Shown: positions 33,996 to 46,454 of the stretch, one piece after another
Numbering within the stretch: position 1 is the first letter of the stretch
Layout: every line of letters begins with the position of its first letter
Source: Carposina sasakii
Lineage: Eukaryota > Arthropoda > Insecta > Lepidoptera > Carposinidae
Reading direction: 5' to 3'
Assembly (NCBI GenBank): GCA_014607495.2
Contig: CP053159.1
Coordinates: 4,347,501 to 4,411,500 of the forward strand
DNA length: 64,000 bases
The notes under the pieces: generated by a model
What the model saw: only the letters and a program-made list of their open reading frames with translations
Told to the model about the DNA's origin: nothing
Database searches by the model: none
Translations under genes and position numbers: made by a program

Positions 33996-36923
33996 TGTAT
34001 TTGATGTGTATATCATATTATTTTGATCTTCCTTGCACCATAGTCTCATCTGCATTTCCAAAATTATACCTGATTACTAGGAAATTAAAAGACTGGATCC
34101 TAAAGACACCCAACAAATTTACCAATCCAAACTATTTAAGACAAGCTGTTCATCGCACGTAAACACATAAATTCGCGAGTGCCTCCTCTAATTGTCTACT
34201 CCGAACACACCGTAACGATCACTCGTTATTTATCTGTTTTTGTTCAGGAAGACGATAGGAATCCGACCAAATAACGGTTATAGCAGTTTAGTTGGTAATT
34301 TCCAGGAAAAAGTGCGATTTTAGGGAGCGCACCACTTTTGTATTTACTGTTATACACTTTTGTACATGTACGTAAACAAAAAATATAAACACAACTTTAA
34401 AAACTTTCGTCTATAAAGAGTCCAATCAATACCGCCAATAAATTTTCGTTAAGGACGATTAGCCGTAAGTAAATGAATTAGGTATATGAATTTTATAATA
34501 TTTTTACATTGATAAACACTTAATTATTATTTTATTTAAAAGGATTTCTGTGGGTTCTCATGACTCTCTTGGCTCGCACCACAAAAAAATAGCAAAACCT
34601 AACGTTTATTGGCATAGGTATTAGTGTCTTTATTAATTTTATCGATCTCTCAGAAAGAAAGGAAATTGGTTGAAAATTCTTAACCCTTCATTTGTGATTC
34701 ATTTGAAAGAACCGATAAGCGAGAATAGAAATGTAAACTGAATTGGAAACCAATTAATAGAATAGACGATATGCGGACGGGACTAATCGTTTTCTTTTGT
34801 CCTTCGGGCACTATGTATTCCGGGAATCGGGAGTCCATTGTGCGAGACCCTATTGTGGTGCACTAAAAACTGGTCATTTAATAAAACAGGGGCAAACAGA
34901 GAGACTATGTGAAAAGGAACGTTCATTCGCCATTCAAATGGCCGAAGTTTGAAATGATTGGAAAGTATTCGTTCAGTATAGAATAAAATAGAATATTTAT
35001 TTCTGCAAGAAAAGTGGTACATAAAGCTCTTATCATCCAAAGTATAACTTTAAATTCAGATTCTGGAGTTTTGAATACGGTTTGTAGCGTTTACTTTTAT
35101 TTTATTACCAAAAATTAACGTTTGAGTAATAGTTCAATAGTCCCTAGTACCTTTAAATGAAATTTTTCTTACATCTACATACGGCTGTGTTCCTTGTGCA
35201 TACGTATTTTTTGTGCTTTATTATGCTACACGTGGCTATAAGATCTCCTTTATCCTTTTTCCTATACCGAGATCTCATAGATATCTATCCCATTTCGAGA
35301 TTATATGCAAATAATTTTTTGAATTACAATCGCAAACTTATATTTCAATTAAAATGAACAACTACGTTTGGTGGTAAATATTGTGTTTTAGGGGTTGTGT
35401 TAATCATAGCATTTTGGGAATTCAGAGGTAAATGCGTCGTTTTATTCGGCCAACGAACACTAAAAAGCAGTTTTCCAAAACCGAATTTTCATTACCGGCT
35501 CTCCATCTCCGTTTCCGTTCACGGAGATAGATAGTGCTGTAAAATGCAAACATTGACTTTCGTGCGGGCGTGAACGTGACAATGACAGCTAAGCCGCTGC
35601 GAGCGCAAGATTTTTCTCCTTTTTCCTCCATACGGCCGGTCCGGCACGAACGCTTTCTGACGACGTTATTTTTTAATCAAATATATCCGGCGCGGGTGAC
35701 GCACGAAAGGGTCACAGCGACAATGAAAAACTAAAAGGAAAAAGTGTTCTTTTAAGCAAATAAAGGCGAGACGAAGTTGATTGGTTTTGTTAGCGAGCCT
35801 GTTGATTGGCATGGACGTAAACAATACGAGCCCGATGTTTAAGTTACGACAATTGGACCTCTCGATGATAGCGTTTTCAGTTAACAGCGTTTTTGGCAGC
35901 GTGTTTTTGTGTTCCGCACGAGGATGCTTGAATCGCTTTTTAAAATTGTTCAGGCGGATGTGTTGTTTGAATTGCAATGTAAACTGAATGTATTACAGAA
36001 ACGGATCACGAAGCCCGAAATTGGAAATTTTCATTTTTAATACTGCAAATAAAACTGCCAATATGGAAAAGTTAATAATGATTTAAACAACGTTATTACT
36101 GTAAAGGCTTAGTGGCGTGTAAATAACTAAATTACCTACTTATTAGCTGTATTTGCCGAAATAAATTCGAAAACAAAAGGCTGCACCTTTTTAATTGAAC
36201 TACCATTACGTGTTGCCACTGTTTTATAACAAAATAAAACCCGAGGCGAGTGTAAGAGCCATAAATCCTTCGATATTATTCACGGCGAGTAACCTGGCAT
36301 ATAAATCAGGCCTCCTTCAGCTATCTACGCGGCGTCCATTAGTGACCCCCTCATCTGCGGGACGGTTTTGTATCTGTGGTTTTTGATACACCTGCAAACT
36401 TATGCTGTGCTGGTTGGTACCAGGGAACATGCCAGCGGTTTCTAATGCTTGATAAAATTCCCTTGTCCACAAAACAATTTTGGATATCAATACAAAAGTT
36501 TATCATCAAAAAATTTATCATTGATTGTTAAAACCTATGTAGTTTTAGGTAGGTAGTAAATTTCCACTAGTGACTCTACAAAGCAAATTGTGGTTCTTGA
36601 CTTTATGTTATATTATTAGGTTAGATCTGTTACATGTACCTACCATGCTATTTATTCGTAAATTAAATTAGGATTATTATAGGAATGTCAAAGAGTACGT
36701 AATCGCCCGCCCAAGTCATTGTTTTACTGACTACCTTTATTTCCTTTTACCATGCAAAGGAAATTGTAACAAGAAAAACGGTCTATTTCCCGGGTGGAAC
36801 AGGATCTCGGAAACAATTCCACTGCGATATACGTCTTCTACCTGACCCTCAAGATATATGGATGCTACCCGTGAGAGAAGTATTCCGTATGGCCGCTAAA
36901 CCTTCTAATTATATTTAAAAGGT
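33996..36923. other. Unassigned DNA with the densest balanced islands
   Basis: No gene recognised. At 34965-35000, AATAAAATAGAATATTTATT may be the tail of a reversed retrotransposon. The segments 35460-35960 and 36190-36400 are balanced in composition, stop-poor on both strands and contain AT-rich homeodomain-like cores within GC-richer context. They are candidates for conserved non-coding DNA. Frames at 35666-35987 on both strands are by-products of that composition. Confidence 0.4.
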
Positions 36924-37077
36924 CTAAGGGCCGATTTCACTAATGGCAATTTGAAGCTTAATCGAGCTTATCTGAAGAATAAATTTGATGCTGTCTCTAA
37001 ATCTTGATCAAGTTAGAGACAGCATCAACTGTATACTTCAGATAGACTATCTGATCATTGGAAAAACCGGCCCTTAA
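36924..37077. mobile_element. Near-palindromic MITE, TTAGGGC-ended family
   Basis: CTAAGGGCCGATTTCAC at the left and ACCGGCCCTTAA at the right; the middle pairs TTTGATGCTGTCTCTAA with AGAGACAGCATCAAC. The left arm is more diverged than the right. Confidence 0.75.
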
Positions 37078-37165
37078 TAATTAGTTATCATCGTTACTAG
37101 CTTAGTACGTAACGTAAGTTATACTTGTTTAGCATTTGCTTCAAATGATTGCTAGAACCATAGCC

Positions 37166-37262
37166 TGCGAGAACGCACCTCAGTTCCCAAGTCAACCCTT
37201 ACAATATGTACGGAAGAAGATGCAGCTGATGTATTTTAGTGAAGCCCCTTATCAGCACAGTT
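37166..37262 (+). repeat. Family A repeat, 3' fragment
   Basis: GAGAACGCACCTCAGTTCCC, CCTTACAATATGTACGGAAG, AGATGCAGCTGATGTATTTT and TATCAGCACAGTT match the 3' half of the family. Confidence 0.6.
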
Positions 37263-38510
37263 ACGATTGGTGTCAGTTTAGATATATAAATATAACATTG
37301 TATAGGTTCTTGTCCTTTCCCTTGGTTTAAGATAAGATCAAGTTGGTGAGTTTGAAAAGACAATTTTTAGTAGACAAATAATTTAATGTCCGTTTAAATT
37401 TTTCAATATATACAAAATTCCACAAGCAAAACACACATTAAATCAGGATTTAATATTAAGCGCAAATTTATTTTTGTTTCAAAAATTATGCACACTCGAG
37501 TTGGCTAACTTGAATATATTTCGGAGAGCGGTCGGGAATTTTGTCCCCGCTCATTACCGGCTATTTATGTGAGAAGATAAAAATATTAGGGACACATTTA
37601 ATCGAAAACGGATGAGTGGGGCTGGCCCTTTGCTTGCATACCGACGCTTTTTCGTGTTGATTTAATTTGCGTATGAAGAATGGGGGTATTCGCGTAGAAA
37701 TACTGGACGATGTGTTTGGAGGATTTTCATATATTTTTTTATTTATATCCACGAATAGAAGAACACTGCAATGTGTAAATACATAAAAACTTAAAACCCT
37801 GTCAAGTTTGGCAGGTGTAACCTGGCGAAAATTTTGCATATATTAATTAGTAAGATTATTTAATATATTTGCATGATAATTTTTAAGCAAACATATTTTG
37901 GGCAAATCATAATAAAATATTTATGTATGTAATTTTATTATTTCATTTTCATATTGAAATGACACATGATATATACACGTGTATAACGTCCAACAATGTA
38001 TATAAATTTTTCTATTAAATATATACTAAACACTGAAGCCCCATCATAAGCTACTTTCCAACCAATGTTTATGATTTCTTTAAAAAAAGTCGCATTAATC
38101 TCACAAGGGCACAAAGTCGGACTTGTGTCCGGGACAGTTTTAACGCCCAAATTAATTTCCCCCTGATTTCCTTTAAGAAGTTGTAACTCCCGAAGCAGGG
38201 ATAATGCGATGATATATAAAAAAAGGTCCCCGTGAGCGTGGACCCCTAATAAATTATGCTCTCGATAACAATGGGATTTTTCGCGGGCCTTTGTTGCAAC
38301 TTTTGATATCACCTGAAACTGTCTGGAGAGAAAAAAAGTGGCGAGAAATTCATATTTTTTCAAAAATAAAAATCATGACAAAATTAATAAAGTCATAGTG
38401 CCTACTTCTATTTCGAAATAAAATCCTTATAGAGTTCTAATAAATTAAATTGACGATCTACTTCTAGTGAGAAAATTCCTAATATTCAATTTCTACTAAC
38501 CCTGAGTATA
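37263..38510. other. Unassigned DNA; longest uncalled frame
   Basis: A 141-codon frame at 37938-38363 (-) is the longest in the window after the zinc-finger gene, but I recognise no domain. It overlaps a balanced-composition stretch that also opens a frame at 37561-37839 (-). I treat both as probable non-coding conserved or chance frames. Confidence 0.4.
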
Positions 38511-38852
38511 CAGGGTGATTTTTGGTCGTCAACGTTCCCGAAAACTACGGAATCTCCTCATCATCACTATCATTTTTCTCCATGGAATCATACCTGGGAG
38601 GTGTCTGGTTCCAAAGATATTAGGGTCCAAATTTGAGTAAATACCTATAGACTGCGTTTTTCTGCATAAATGCACATAGTCGCGCGGAGCAAGATGAAAA
38701 AACTAGCATAAACACTGGACACTATAAATTTCGTCCGATCAAGTAATAAAAAAAATTACATCGTTTCCCAGCATTTTTTTTGCATAAACTTACTTTATTT
38801 GATGTATAGAGTATGTACCCTTCGTTAAGGGTGGCGACGAAAAAACATCCTA
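38511..38852 (-). mobile_element. CAGG-ended, TA-flanked MITE, complete copy
   Basis: TA (38509-38510), then CAGGGTGATTTTTGGTCGTC at the start and GGCGACGAAAAAACATCCTA at the end, then TA (38853-38854). In between are TTCCCGAAAACTACGGAAT, GACTGCGTTTTTCTGCATAA, GGACACTATAAATTTCGTCC, CCAGCATTTTTTTTGCATAA and GTACCCTTCGTTAAGG. Orientation is opposite to 52545 and 57700. TA duplication and short terminal repeats point to the Tc1/mariner superfamily. Confidence 0.8.
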
Positions 38853-39625
38853 TATAATTAAAACTATAGAACCCCTAACCAAAGGCGTATTAGTTATTCT
38901 GTGCCAAAAGTGAAAAAGCACCACTAGTTATGATAAATAAGTGCGCCAAATGGCCACTTCCTTACAATATATCGTTCGAGTTCTTTTGTCCCGAACTATA
39001 AAAAATAAAGCCCTAATATCGTTAAACGTTCCTTTAGGGAGTGACTGGCCAAACGAGAGGTAATCGAGAACTGTTAGGGCTGTCCAAAATGTATCATTGC
39101 CACCAGATGTATTACCTATTGGTTACAAAGAAGGATCAAACATAAATGGCAAAATGTATACTACATGTAATTAGAAAACAAAATGTTGCATTTAATCGTG
39201 TTTACTTTATGACAAAATTGCATATTTTGTTAAGTAAGTAATTTGGAAGACTTAAATGTGACTTACTATTAGCACTACAAAGTTACAAATAAATGATTTG
39301 GATTAACCTGTAAGTATAAGAGGGTATCAGGACCGTATCAAAATAGGTCCGTAATCTGTATCTACCCCTTCATGAAAGAGATATGATTGTAAATATGTAT
39401 GTAAGTTTATAAACCTGAATCAGAAGTGGTCCATAACACAAAAATTGGTGCTAATTTTTTTGCCATTCATGCCAACCCTAAGCAATCGAATGGGCAAGCA
39501 TGGACAATTTATATTGCAATAATCCGCGTGGACATTACGCCCAGGCCGGGCGATATTATCGGAGGTAAAAAGTGTTGCCAGTGGACAAAAAACGAGCTCC
39601 CATTTATCGGCACTAGGGTAACTTC
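38853..39625. other. Unassigned DNA
   Basis: No gene recognised. The patch 39480-39610 is balanced in composition and open on both strands without a domain. Confidence 0.4.
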
Positions 39626-39750
39626 CATAGAATAGTTCCCGTGGAACGATTTTGGAACTAAAACTATTTTGTACGCAGTTACACTGATTATGTAGTCATA
39701 TAAAGAAGAACTAGCGCCACCATTCAAAGTAACTATGTATTAGGTGAAAC
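39626..39750. repeat. Family C repeat, copy 2
   Basis: CCATAGAATAGTTCCCGTGG, TTGGAACTAAAAC, AGTTACACTGATT and AACTAGCGCCACC match the order of blocks in 4396-4525. Confidence 0.7.
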
Positions 39751-41095
39751 ACACTACTTCGCGGTGAGGCGATCGGTTGGGGTGGCTGTATAGATTACTG
39801 CCATTGCTCTGCGGTGGCGATGTGTTTATCACGGCTTAAGAATACAAATCTTTGATCTTTAAGCTTACGATTCCGATGGATAAATTCGTAGTTCATGAGG
39901 AGTTTAGCCTGTTGTATAGCTTTGTAAAGGGAGTGTAGAAATACCTAGACCACAATAGATGGATAAAAGACAATAAATAGAAGACTAGAGAGATCTTAGC
40001 TAATAATCTTCCCTTATTATAATGTACCTTATTTATTTACTCGTATTAGGCATAAAAAGTTATTCTACCACAAATCTAAATCTAGACAAACAGAAGAATC
40101 CACTACTTTGTATATAAGAGAGAAATCAGAGATCGTATAAGGAAACTTCCCTTCCAAGAAAACTATCCTTCGTTACAATCTCACTCACTAGCTGAACGAA
40201 CATGTGTTGCAAAAAGTATATATTTTTTTTTATAAAATATCAACTTTACTTTACTTTAGAATAATATAATGGTAATAAAACGCAATATAAAATCCAAATT
40301 ACTTTAATTCACCGTTTAATTCTTCCATTATTTATTAACGGCAGAAACAAACATGCGATCGTCGCAATTGGTTTGTAATTGAAAAATCGGTTTCGCAGTT
40401 GCAGAATTTACATTATTCAGCGGACAATCACGAAAAATAGCGGAAAACGAGTGAAAAACATCCGATTGTTGTTACTCGGTGAATTTGGTCATGAAAAATG
40501 CAGGGGCTAAGGGTAGAAACACATGCTTAGGACGCGACATACTTTTTTATTTTATTCAAAGTCAAATTGTTGTACTGTTACTTATATTGTATATGAGAAC
40601 AAACATTGTAAGAATAACTATATAGCTTTCTCAGGATAAAATCGTTTGATGGATCTTGAAAAGGACACATATAGAGGGATGTCCAAGAAGGGATATAGCA
40701 ACTTTTAATCCAGTAAAAAAATAACCTTATCTAAAAACAGGACATTTGGTTATATCTTCTAGTTGACGCGGACGATAATTAAATGTCTATAAAATATTAG
40801 GAAACCTCTTCATTACCACAATATATACTTATATTAAGTTATACAAGCTTTAAAAAACTTACGTGAGCACCTACGTGTCAGTGTCGGTATTTGGGTACTG
40901 GCAGTACTGGCACTTCAAAATAAAAAAAAAATCAAAATTCTTTATTGACAAATAAAAATCACATAAAACATTGCGGATATCCTTTTAAGTTAATAATAAC
41001 CTGTGATCAACATTAATATAGGTCTTTCTATCTTAGTTAAAAATTTACGTTAACTAAACTTTAATTACCCACATTTCATTGTTTTATTCGCACTT
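39751..41095. other. Unassigned DNA with a possible reversed poly(A) insertion
   Basis: At 40917-40985 an A-rich stretch is followed by TCAAAATTCTTTATTGACAA, which may be the reversed end of a retroposed element. Otherwise no gene or repeat recognised. Confidence 0.4.
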
Positions 41096-41175
41096 ACATA
41101 CATATGGGTACACATGGCTGTGTTCCCATAAATGGGGTAACTAGAACTGTAGGATCGCCAATGTGATTCTACAGA
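41096..41175 (+). repeat. Family A repeat, 5' fragment
   Basis: ACATACATATGGGTACACAT, GGCTGTGTTCCCATAAATGG and TAACTAGAACTGTAGGATCG are the first third of the family. Confidence 0.6.
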
Positions 41176-41257
41176 CAATGTTATCTTCAATTCAATTTAG
41201 TGTGTAATGTTATCTTCAATTCAAGTGATAAAGTAAGTAAGAGTAAGTAAGTAATTA

Positions 41258-41450
41258 AGGGTTTCCGGGAGGTGGGCAGCAGCGCCTCCCGTGCTGACAA
41301 CATAGTCAGAAAGTCACACTGCGGTCACCAACCCGCCTGCTCAGCGTGGTGACTATGGGCAAAACCCCCCTGTGGCAGTAGCCTTGTGGCGTGCCCTGGG
41401 GGAGGCCTACGTCCAGCAGTGGACTGCGATAGGCTGAAGACGAAGACGAC
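41258..41450 (+). mobile_element. Non-LTR retrotransposon 3' end, near-complete tail
   Basis: AAGGGTTTCCGGGAGGTGGG, CACCAACCCGCCTGCTCAGC, GTGGTGACTATGGGCAAAAC, GTGGCAGTAGCCTTGTGGCG, CTACGTCCAGCAGTGGACTG and GATAGGCTGAAGACGAAGAC in order. The terminal repeat is changed from TGATGATG to AAGACGAAGACG. Confidence 0.8.
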
Positions 41451-43095
41451 AAGCCCCACATCAGCTCAGGTAACAGAGTCGGTATTTGTATTGTATTAAT
41501 AAAACACACACACAGCTGAAACTACTGGACATAAGAAATAGGTTTGTTACTAGAGGAGCATTCGATTTTCCGAAATCCTCACAGAAATTCTAAAGTTAAC
41601 GCAATTAATGTAATGTAACGTGAGTTCCTGGATGATGTACTATGATTACTGGCTGTCATTACACAATACTCTTATACCTATAGAGATAAGACTTAATATG
41701 AAAAAAGTTACCTAAAATAAGTAGTTACTGATATTAATATTTAGGTACAGATAAACAAGGTAAATAATAGGCATGTTTTGCTTACTAACTCCCTATTCTC
41801 AGAAATGGATATACCTATAGATAGTAATTATAACACTTAGGTACAAGAAAATAAATAATTATTACGCCATTATTTCAGACTAATGCAAATTAATGATTAT
41901 GAAGTACCTAATAGTAAAAAAATAAATGCATAATTTAGTGCACAGTATTTTTGTTTTCACATTTTCCGCGAATGCAAAGTGCCCAGCCCAACAAAAACAT
42001 TGCATTATGCTCCCAGAAGCGCGTTCTTTCTTCTATTTATCTTGCACATGCGGGTCGGTAAAGGCATTTGGCCATTATCCTAGATAGGGGAAATTCAGCC
42101 GACTCATCAAAACAGTAAACAAAGTATCGGCACTTTTATTACGAAGATATTTTATGCTATTATTATGCACGCCGCCCTATGATTTACGTTGCATAACTCA
42201 TTTCATTCTGATACAGGACTTTGTACAGTTACCCAAATATTAGCTTTTAATTTGTTTTTATCATTATTAACGAATATGTTGTAGGTATTAGTAAAATTTG
42301 TAAAACGAATTTAGATAGTGGTGCCTATGACTAACAAAATCGCATTCTAAACAATTCAAACACATTTTCAACAGTTCCAAAATTGTGCTGAGAACTTTTT
42401 CACCGTAAACACGTTTCACAAAGAAAATATTTTTAATAATAGACATCAAAAGTCCTAGTTGTGCTCTATGTAACACATAATTATGTATTTTCATCTCGTG
42501 TGTTATTTTTGCAGTCTATAGACTGCTATTTTGTAATATCTTTCGAATAACATATATATATGTATTTTCGTGTCTGCCGCATATTCCCTGTTGACGACAA
42601 AAAATCAAAATTTAAATACACTTTTAAAAATAGGTATAGGTATATGTTATCAAACAAGCATAATTCACGTTTTCTTGTTATCAATCAAGCTGCATCTAGC
42701 CGGTGAGAACTTACCCGGAGCCTCTCATTGTGCCGGATATCCGCCGGAAATCCGAGGGGAGCTCAACATCATATTTTTATCATCATTATGTCAAGAAAAA
42801 TTAGGTAAGTTTAGGAGGGATATGTTACGATGACAATCCAAAGTCGATTTGTTGATTTAAAATCAAAATTACATAAACTTTAGAGCGCGATACCTGTCTG
42901 TGGTGTGACAAACAGTTTCTCTTGTAGATGCACGTATAGATATGCAAGTTTTATTTCTAAATCAAACTTAAAAAAAGGAAATATCCATTGACATGTAGAT
43001 TAAATAATAGACAGACTTTTTACCGAAAACATTTAGAAATTACACGATTTTTCAGATTCCTTATTCTTTATTTTACACAAACAAATATTAAAAAA
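41451..43095. other. Unassigned DNA
   Basis: An 87-codon frame at 42570-42833 (+) includes a short GC-rich piece (42695-42770) that may be a retrotransposon tail, given CATCATA-type repeats after it. No gene recognised. Confidence 0.4.
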
Positions 43096-43341
43096 AAATT
43101 TTTTCTTTTTTTACAATTAGCTAGGCAAACATTTGACCGCCATCGTGCCTGATGTTAAGCAAGATGCGGCCTAGGGTGGTACATGTTTGCCTAGAAAGTG
43201 CCTATTCACTCTAGCTTTGAAAGAGACCAATGTTGTAGTGCTCGGTAATACGAGTACATCGGCAGGAAGTGCATTCCACTCCTTAGCCGTTCGCATTACA
43301 AACGAGTTAGCATAACGTTTGGTGCGGATGAGTGAAATTAG
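43096..43341 (-). pseudogene. LINE ORF2 C-terminus and 3' UTR remnant
   Basis: On the minus strand, from about 43341 to a TAG at 43171-43173, the frame reads RTKRYANSFVMRTAKEW, then NALPADVLVLPSTTTLVSFK, ARVNRHFLGKHVPP, stop. A W-N-x-L-P motif followed by xxFKxRVxxHL is the usual ending of reverse-transcriptase polyproteins of jockey/CR1-like LINEs in moths. Everything upstream (endonuclease, RT) is missing, so this is a dead 5'-truncated copy. The remaining plus-strand bases 43096-43170 are its 3' UTR. The clade is uncertain. Confidence 0.75.
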
Positions 43342-43751
43342 TTATATAGACAGTACATTGAATTATGAATGTGCAAAGGGCTTACTCTAATAGTGAATCC
43401 TTCAACAAAATTAATAACAAAATCCAACTAGAACTCGAATATTTTATTTTATTTTGGTCTGCCAACGCTTGATGGAAATTTGAACTTCCGAACAGTAACG
43501 CCTGATACAGTTAAATATTTCATTTTAATAAAATGAGCACGATCCACTTGTTTCTATCGTATACCTTGAGCGGTGTTTTTAGGCAACCGCATATTAATGA
43601 TTGTCTAGTCACCTACAAACTGGAACGAAAACATCATTCATAAAGCTTTACAAAAATAACAGGATTATTTCACATCCAGTAAAGTTTTTTTAAACAATTT
43701 TAGCTATTTTACTTATAACATAGAAGACTTAAGGATTGAATTTATTAATTA
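43342..43751. other. Unassigned DNA
   Basis: Nothing recognised between the LINE remnant and a Helitron-like element. Confidence 0.45.
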
Positions 43752-43975
43752 CTGGTGGACGCCCGAGTGGACTTCGTACGCGTGGACTGCAGAAAGAAAA
43801 ATGTCGAAATTATCCGGGATAAAAATATTTTCCCGGGATAAAAAGTAGCTTTTGTGTTAATCCAGGGTGTCAGCTAACTACATAAAAATTTTATGATATA
43901 TAACATTTTATTACGATTTTAATAAAATTAGCCGTTTTTACGTGAAAGAGTAACAAAAATCTCGTATTAGTAGGA
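43752..43975 (-). mobile_element. Helitron-like element, nearly complete
   Basis: On the minus strand: A before TC, start TCCTACTAATACGAG, then TTTTTGTTACTCTTTCACGT, AAAACGGCTAATTTTATTAA, TTAGCTGACACCCTGGATTA, a TCCCGGATAATTTCGACAT block, and end CCACCAG followed by T. The final CTAG is mutated to CCAG. Very similar to 48476 and 50030. Confidence 0.75.
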
Positions 43976-45111
43976 TTGTGAAATTGTTTCAATCAAAATA
44001 AAGGTTTTTATAAAATAAATTTTTTTTATTGTATTTCTTTAGCATGGACATTCTCAACAGATGTTTTAAAGGCCAATTGTTTCACTCGAAAATATGAATG
44101 GGAAATCTTTGTTTAATTTTTATTTCATTAATATGGTCAATCTCAACATTTTTTTCAGGGCCACCGCCGGCCGTTTGTTTCAAAAGAAGAAATTCATTCA
44201 GTTTCTCTTTATCGACTTCATGAATGAATTCACAAATAAGTTAATTGTTATCCTGCAAGAGATTTTTTCTTTTTAACTAATTTTCCCTCCCTTATCCCTT
44301 ATCTTATTATGTTATGAAATAAAATATATTGCGTGAGATCGAAACCTGAAAACCGACAATTAAACAATACTCGTATATTTACAATCCCGTATGGAGAAGT
44401 AATACACAGAGGTACTAGAATAATAAATTCGTCATCTTCCCCTTGTCCTATTATTTAAAATAATTGTCCAAGCATCTTGGCTTTTGTTTCACGGGCGGCA
44501 ACCTGCCTGACGCCATCCCTCGGCAGTTATACTCCGACTCTAGAGGCCTGCCTTTACTACAATAATTAAGTTAGTCTTCATTAATCCTAATATACCTACA
44601 TAACATTACCTAACTTCTCAACTTGAACATACATTTTGATAGCTTAACCCTTAGTAGCCTGATTTACGCCAGTGTTTTTTTTTTAATATTGTGTTTGCTT
44701 GAGGGTCTAGATGAAGGGAAAAATAGCTAAAAAAATCACAATGATTTTTAAATTCGTTGGAAAGAATATTATACAACAGTAAAATACGAACAGCCAAGCT
44801 ATAAAAAAAACTAATAGTAATGTGAACATTCGGTTAAAAAAGATTGGTATCAAAATTGAAACTCTAGGTTATTAAGGGTTAAAACCAATCGACGGATCAA
44901 TATTATATTCGCCAATCGTTTTATAACACGACTAAATTGAATGTCGCTCTTCCAAGTCTACTTAAGTATAGAAATTTGAGATTCTAGAATTAGTAGACTT
45001 ATATGGATATTCATCGATGAACAGCCATCAAAGCGGCTGTAACGCTTTTGGACAATTTTCCTAGTCTTCATATTGTCATATTGATATTATATTAAACTTA
45101 TAGTGCTACTC
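43976..45111. other. Unassigned DNA
   Basis: No gene recognised. The GC-richer patch 44470-44560 (CGGGCGGCAACCTGCCTGAC) may be a fragment of a mobile element but I cannot name it. Confidence 0.4.
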
Positions 45112-45525
45112 TTGTGTCGAATCTGCTGCTTGACTAGAATATATTAGCTGCGTCTTCTTCCGTGCATATCGTACTCGTAAGAGTCGTCTAAGGAACTCAG
45201 GGGCGTTTTCCCTTGCGATGAGCAATGATCATTTACCAGTACATCTGTCCCCGCTATGCCAACAGGCCCCCTGATTACGTAAAAGCAATAGCAAAGCCGA
45301 AGCAAAGCGATAGTGAAAATCGTACAATATTCGCCTTTAAATGGTCAAAGTTACGCAATACGAATTTGACAAGCAATCAGCGATTTTTGTACAATTTTCG
45401 CTATCGCTTTGCTTTTGCTAGTTAGGTAATAAGGGGGAGGGGCTATGGGATCGCTTTTATGATCTTGCACTTCTGGCTACTCCATTTCGGGAACACAGCC
45501 GTGTGCAGCCGGAACCGCAAGGTCA
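45112..45525 (-). repeat. Family A repeat, reversed, interrupted by a MITE
   Basis: The first part, 45112-45264 (GACTAGAATATATTAGCTGC, AAGAGTCGTCTAAGGAACTC, CATCTGTCCCCGCTATGCC), and the second part, 45444-45525 (TATGATCTTGCACTTCTGGC, TACTCCATTTCGGGAACACA), are the reversed 3' and 5' parts of family A, separated by about 180 unrelated bases. Confidence 0.7.
45265..45443. mobile_element. MITE with CCCCCTGATTAC-type inverted ends, nested in family A
   Basis: The left arm GGCCCCCTGATTACGTAAAA and CAAAGCGATAGTGAAAATCG pairs with the right arm, whose complement reads CCCCCTTATTACCTAACTAG and CAAAGCGATAGCGAAAATTG. Arms are imperfect over about 60 bases. The 66-codon frame inside is incidental. Target duplication could not be fixed because a few host bases seem lost. 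Confidence 0.7.
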
Positions 45526-46454
45526 CGAACGAGATCCGACACTCACGTTTGAAATAAAGCTATATATTACTCACATTACAGCTATTCAGCGGCTGAAAGG
45601 CCAGAATTTCCGTCTCACGAGGAGGTTCTAAGTACGTTGAGTGGGCGTGTTCTATATGGCAACGCCTCCCTGAGTGGGCGTGCCTTATGGTGAACTTAAT
45701 ATTAATGTGTTGGCAAATATTAAGAAAATTGTGGTTTTTGTTCGGTTAAGTTTTTGTTATCTTATTGTGGTTTGTAAAATTACCATTATAAGTATAATTG
45801 TACGTAACGATTACCTACCTATATATTACACCATTTTCGTTACTTTTTTACTTATTTTTGTATTTAATATCACCATGTATAAAAACCTAGTTAAACAATT
45901 AGGTAGGTATGTATCTACCTACACGATTATTTAAGAAAATATTTATGTGAGGTTTGCAAGGGTTTCAACATTGAAAACTAAATAAATGAAATTGTATTAG
46001 GCGTTACAATTCGGAAGTTCAAACATTCATTATTACAATTTCGCCTGTTTTGTTATGCATAACTGTTTTATAAATGAAATTGTATTAGGTCAGTGGAGGG
46101 TGTAGGGCCCGGTGGTGGGCGCAACCATAGTGAATGAAAACTTAATTTAATTTTTGAGGTTAATAAAACCTTTCACGTTTTTACATGGTATCAAAAAATT
46201 TATACTTATCGAATATCATTTTTACAATATTAAGTAATGTGTTTAGTCCACTTTCACCGAAACCTTAATCTTAGTTTCAACTGACGTCTGTTTGCGTCAA
46301 TTAAAGCCGCCGTGACAATGTGAAGATACTCCTTGAATAAAGTCTAGGATTTAGTTAAATATTAAATTAAGCCGTTAGTGCGACTCTGTGAAATACATGA
46401 TTTATAATTTTTTTAAATCCTTACCTTTTTCACTGATCAAAAATGGTTTCTAGT
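45526..46454. other. Unassigned DNA with short direct repeats
   Basis: TGAGTGGGCGTG occurs at 45638-45649 and 45671-45682. TAAATGAAATTGTATTAGG occurs twice, near 45983 and 46071. An 86-codon frame at 45674-45934 (+) is Ile/Val/Phe-rich and unrecognised. Confidence 0.45.
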
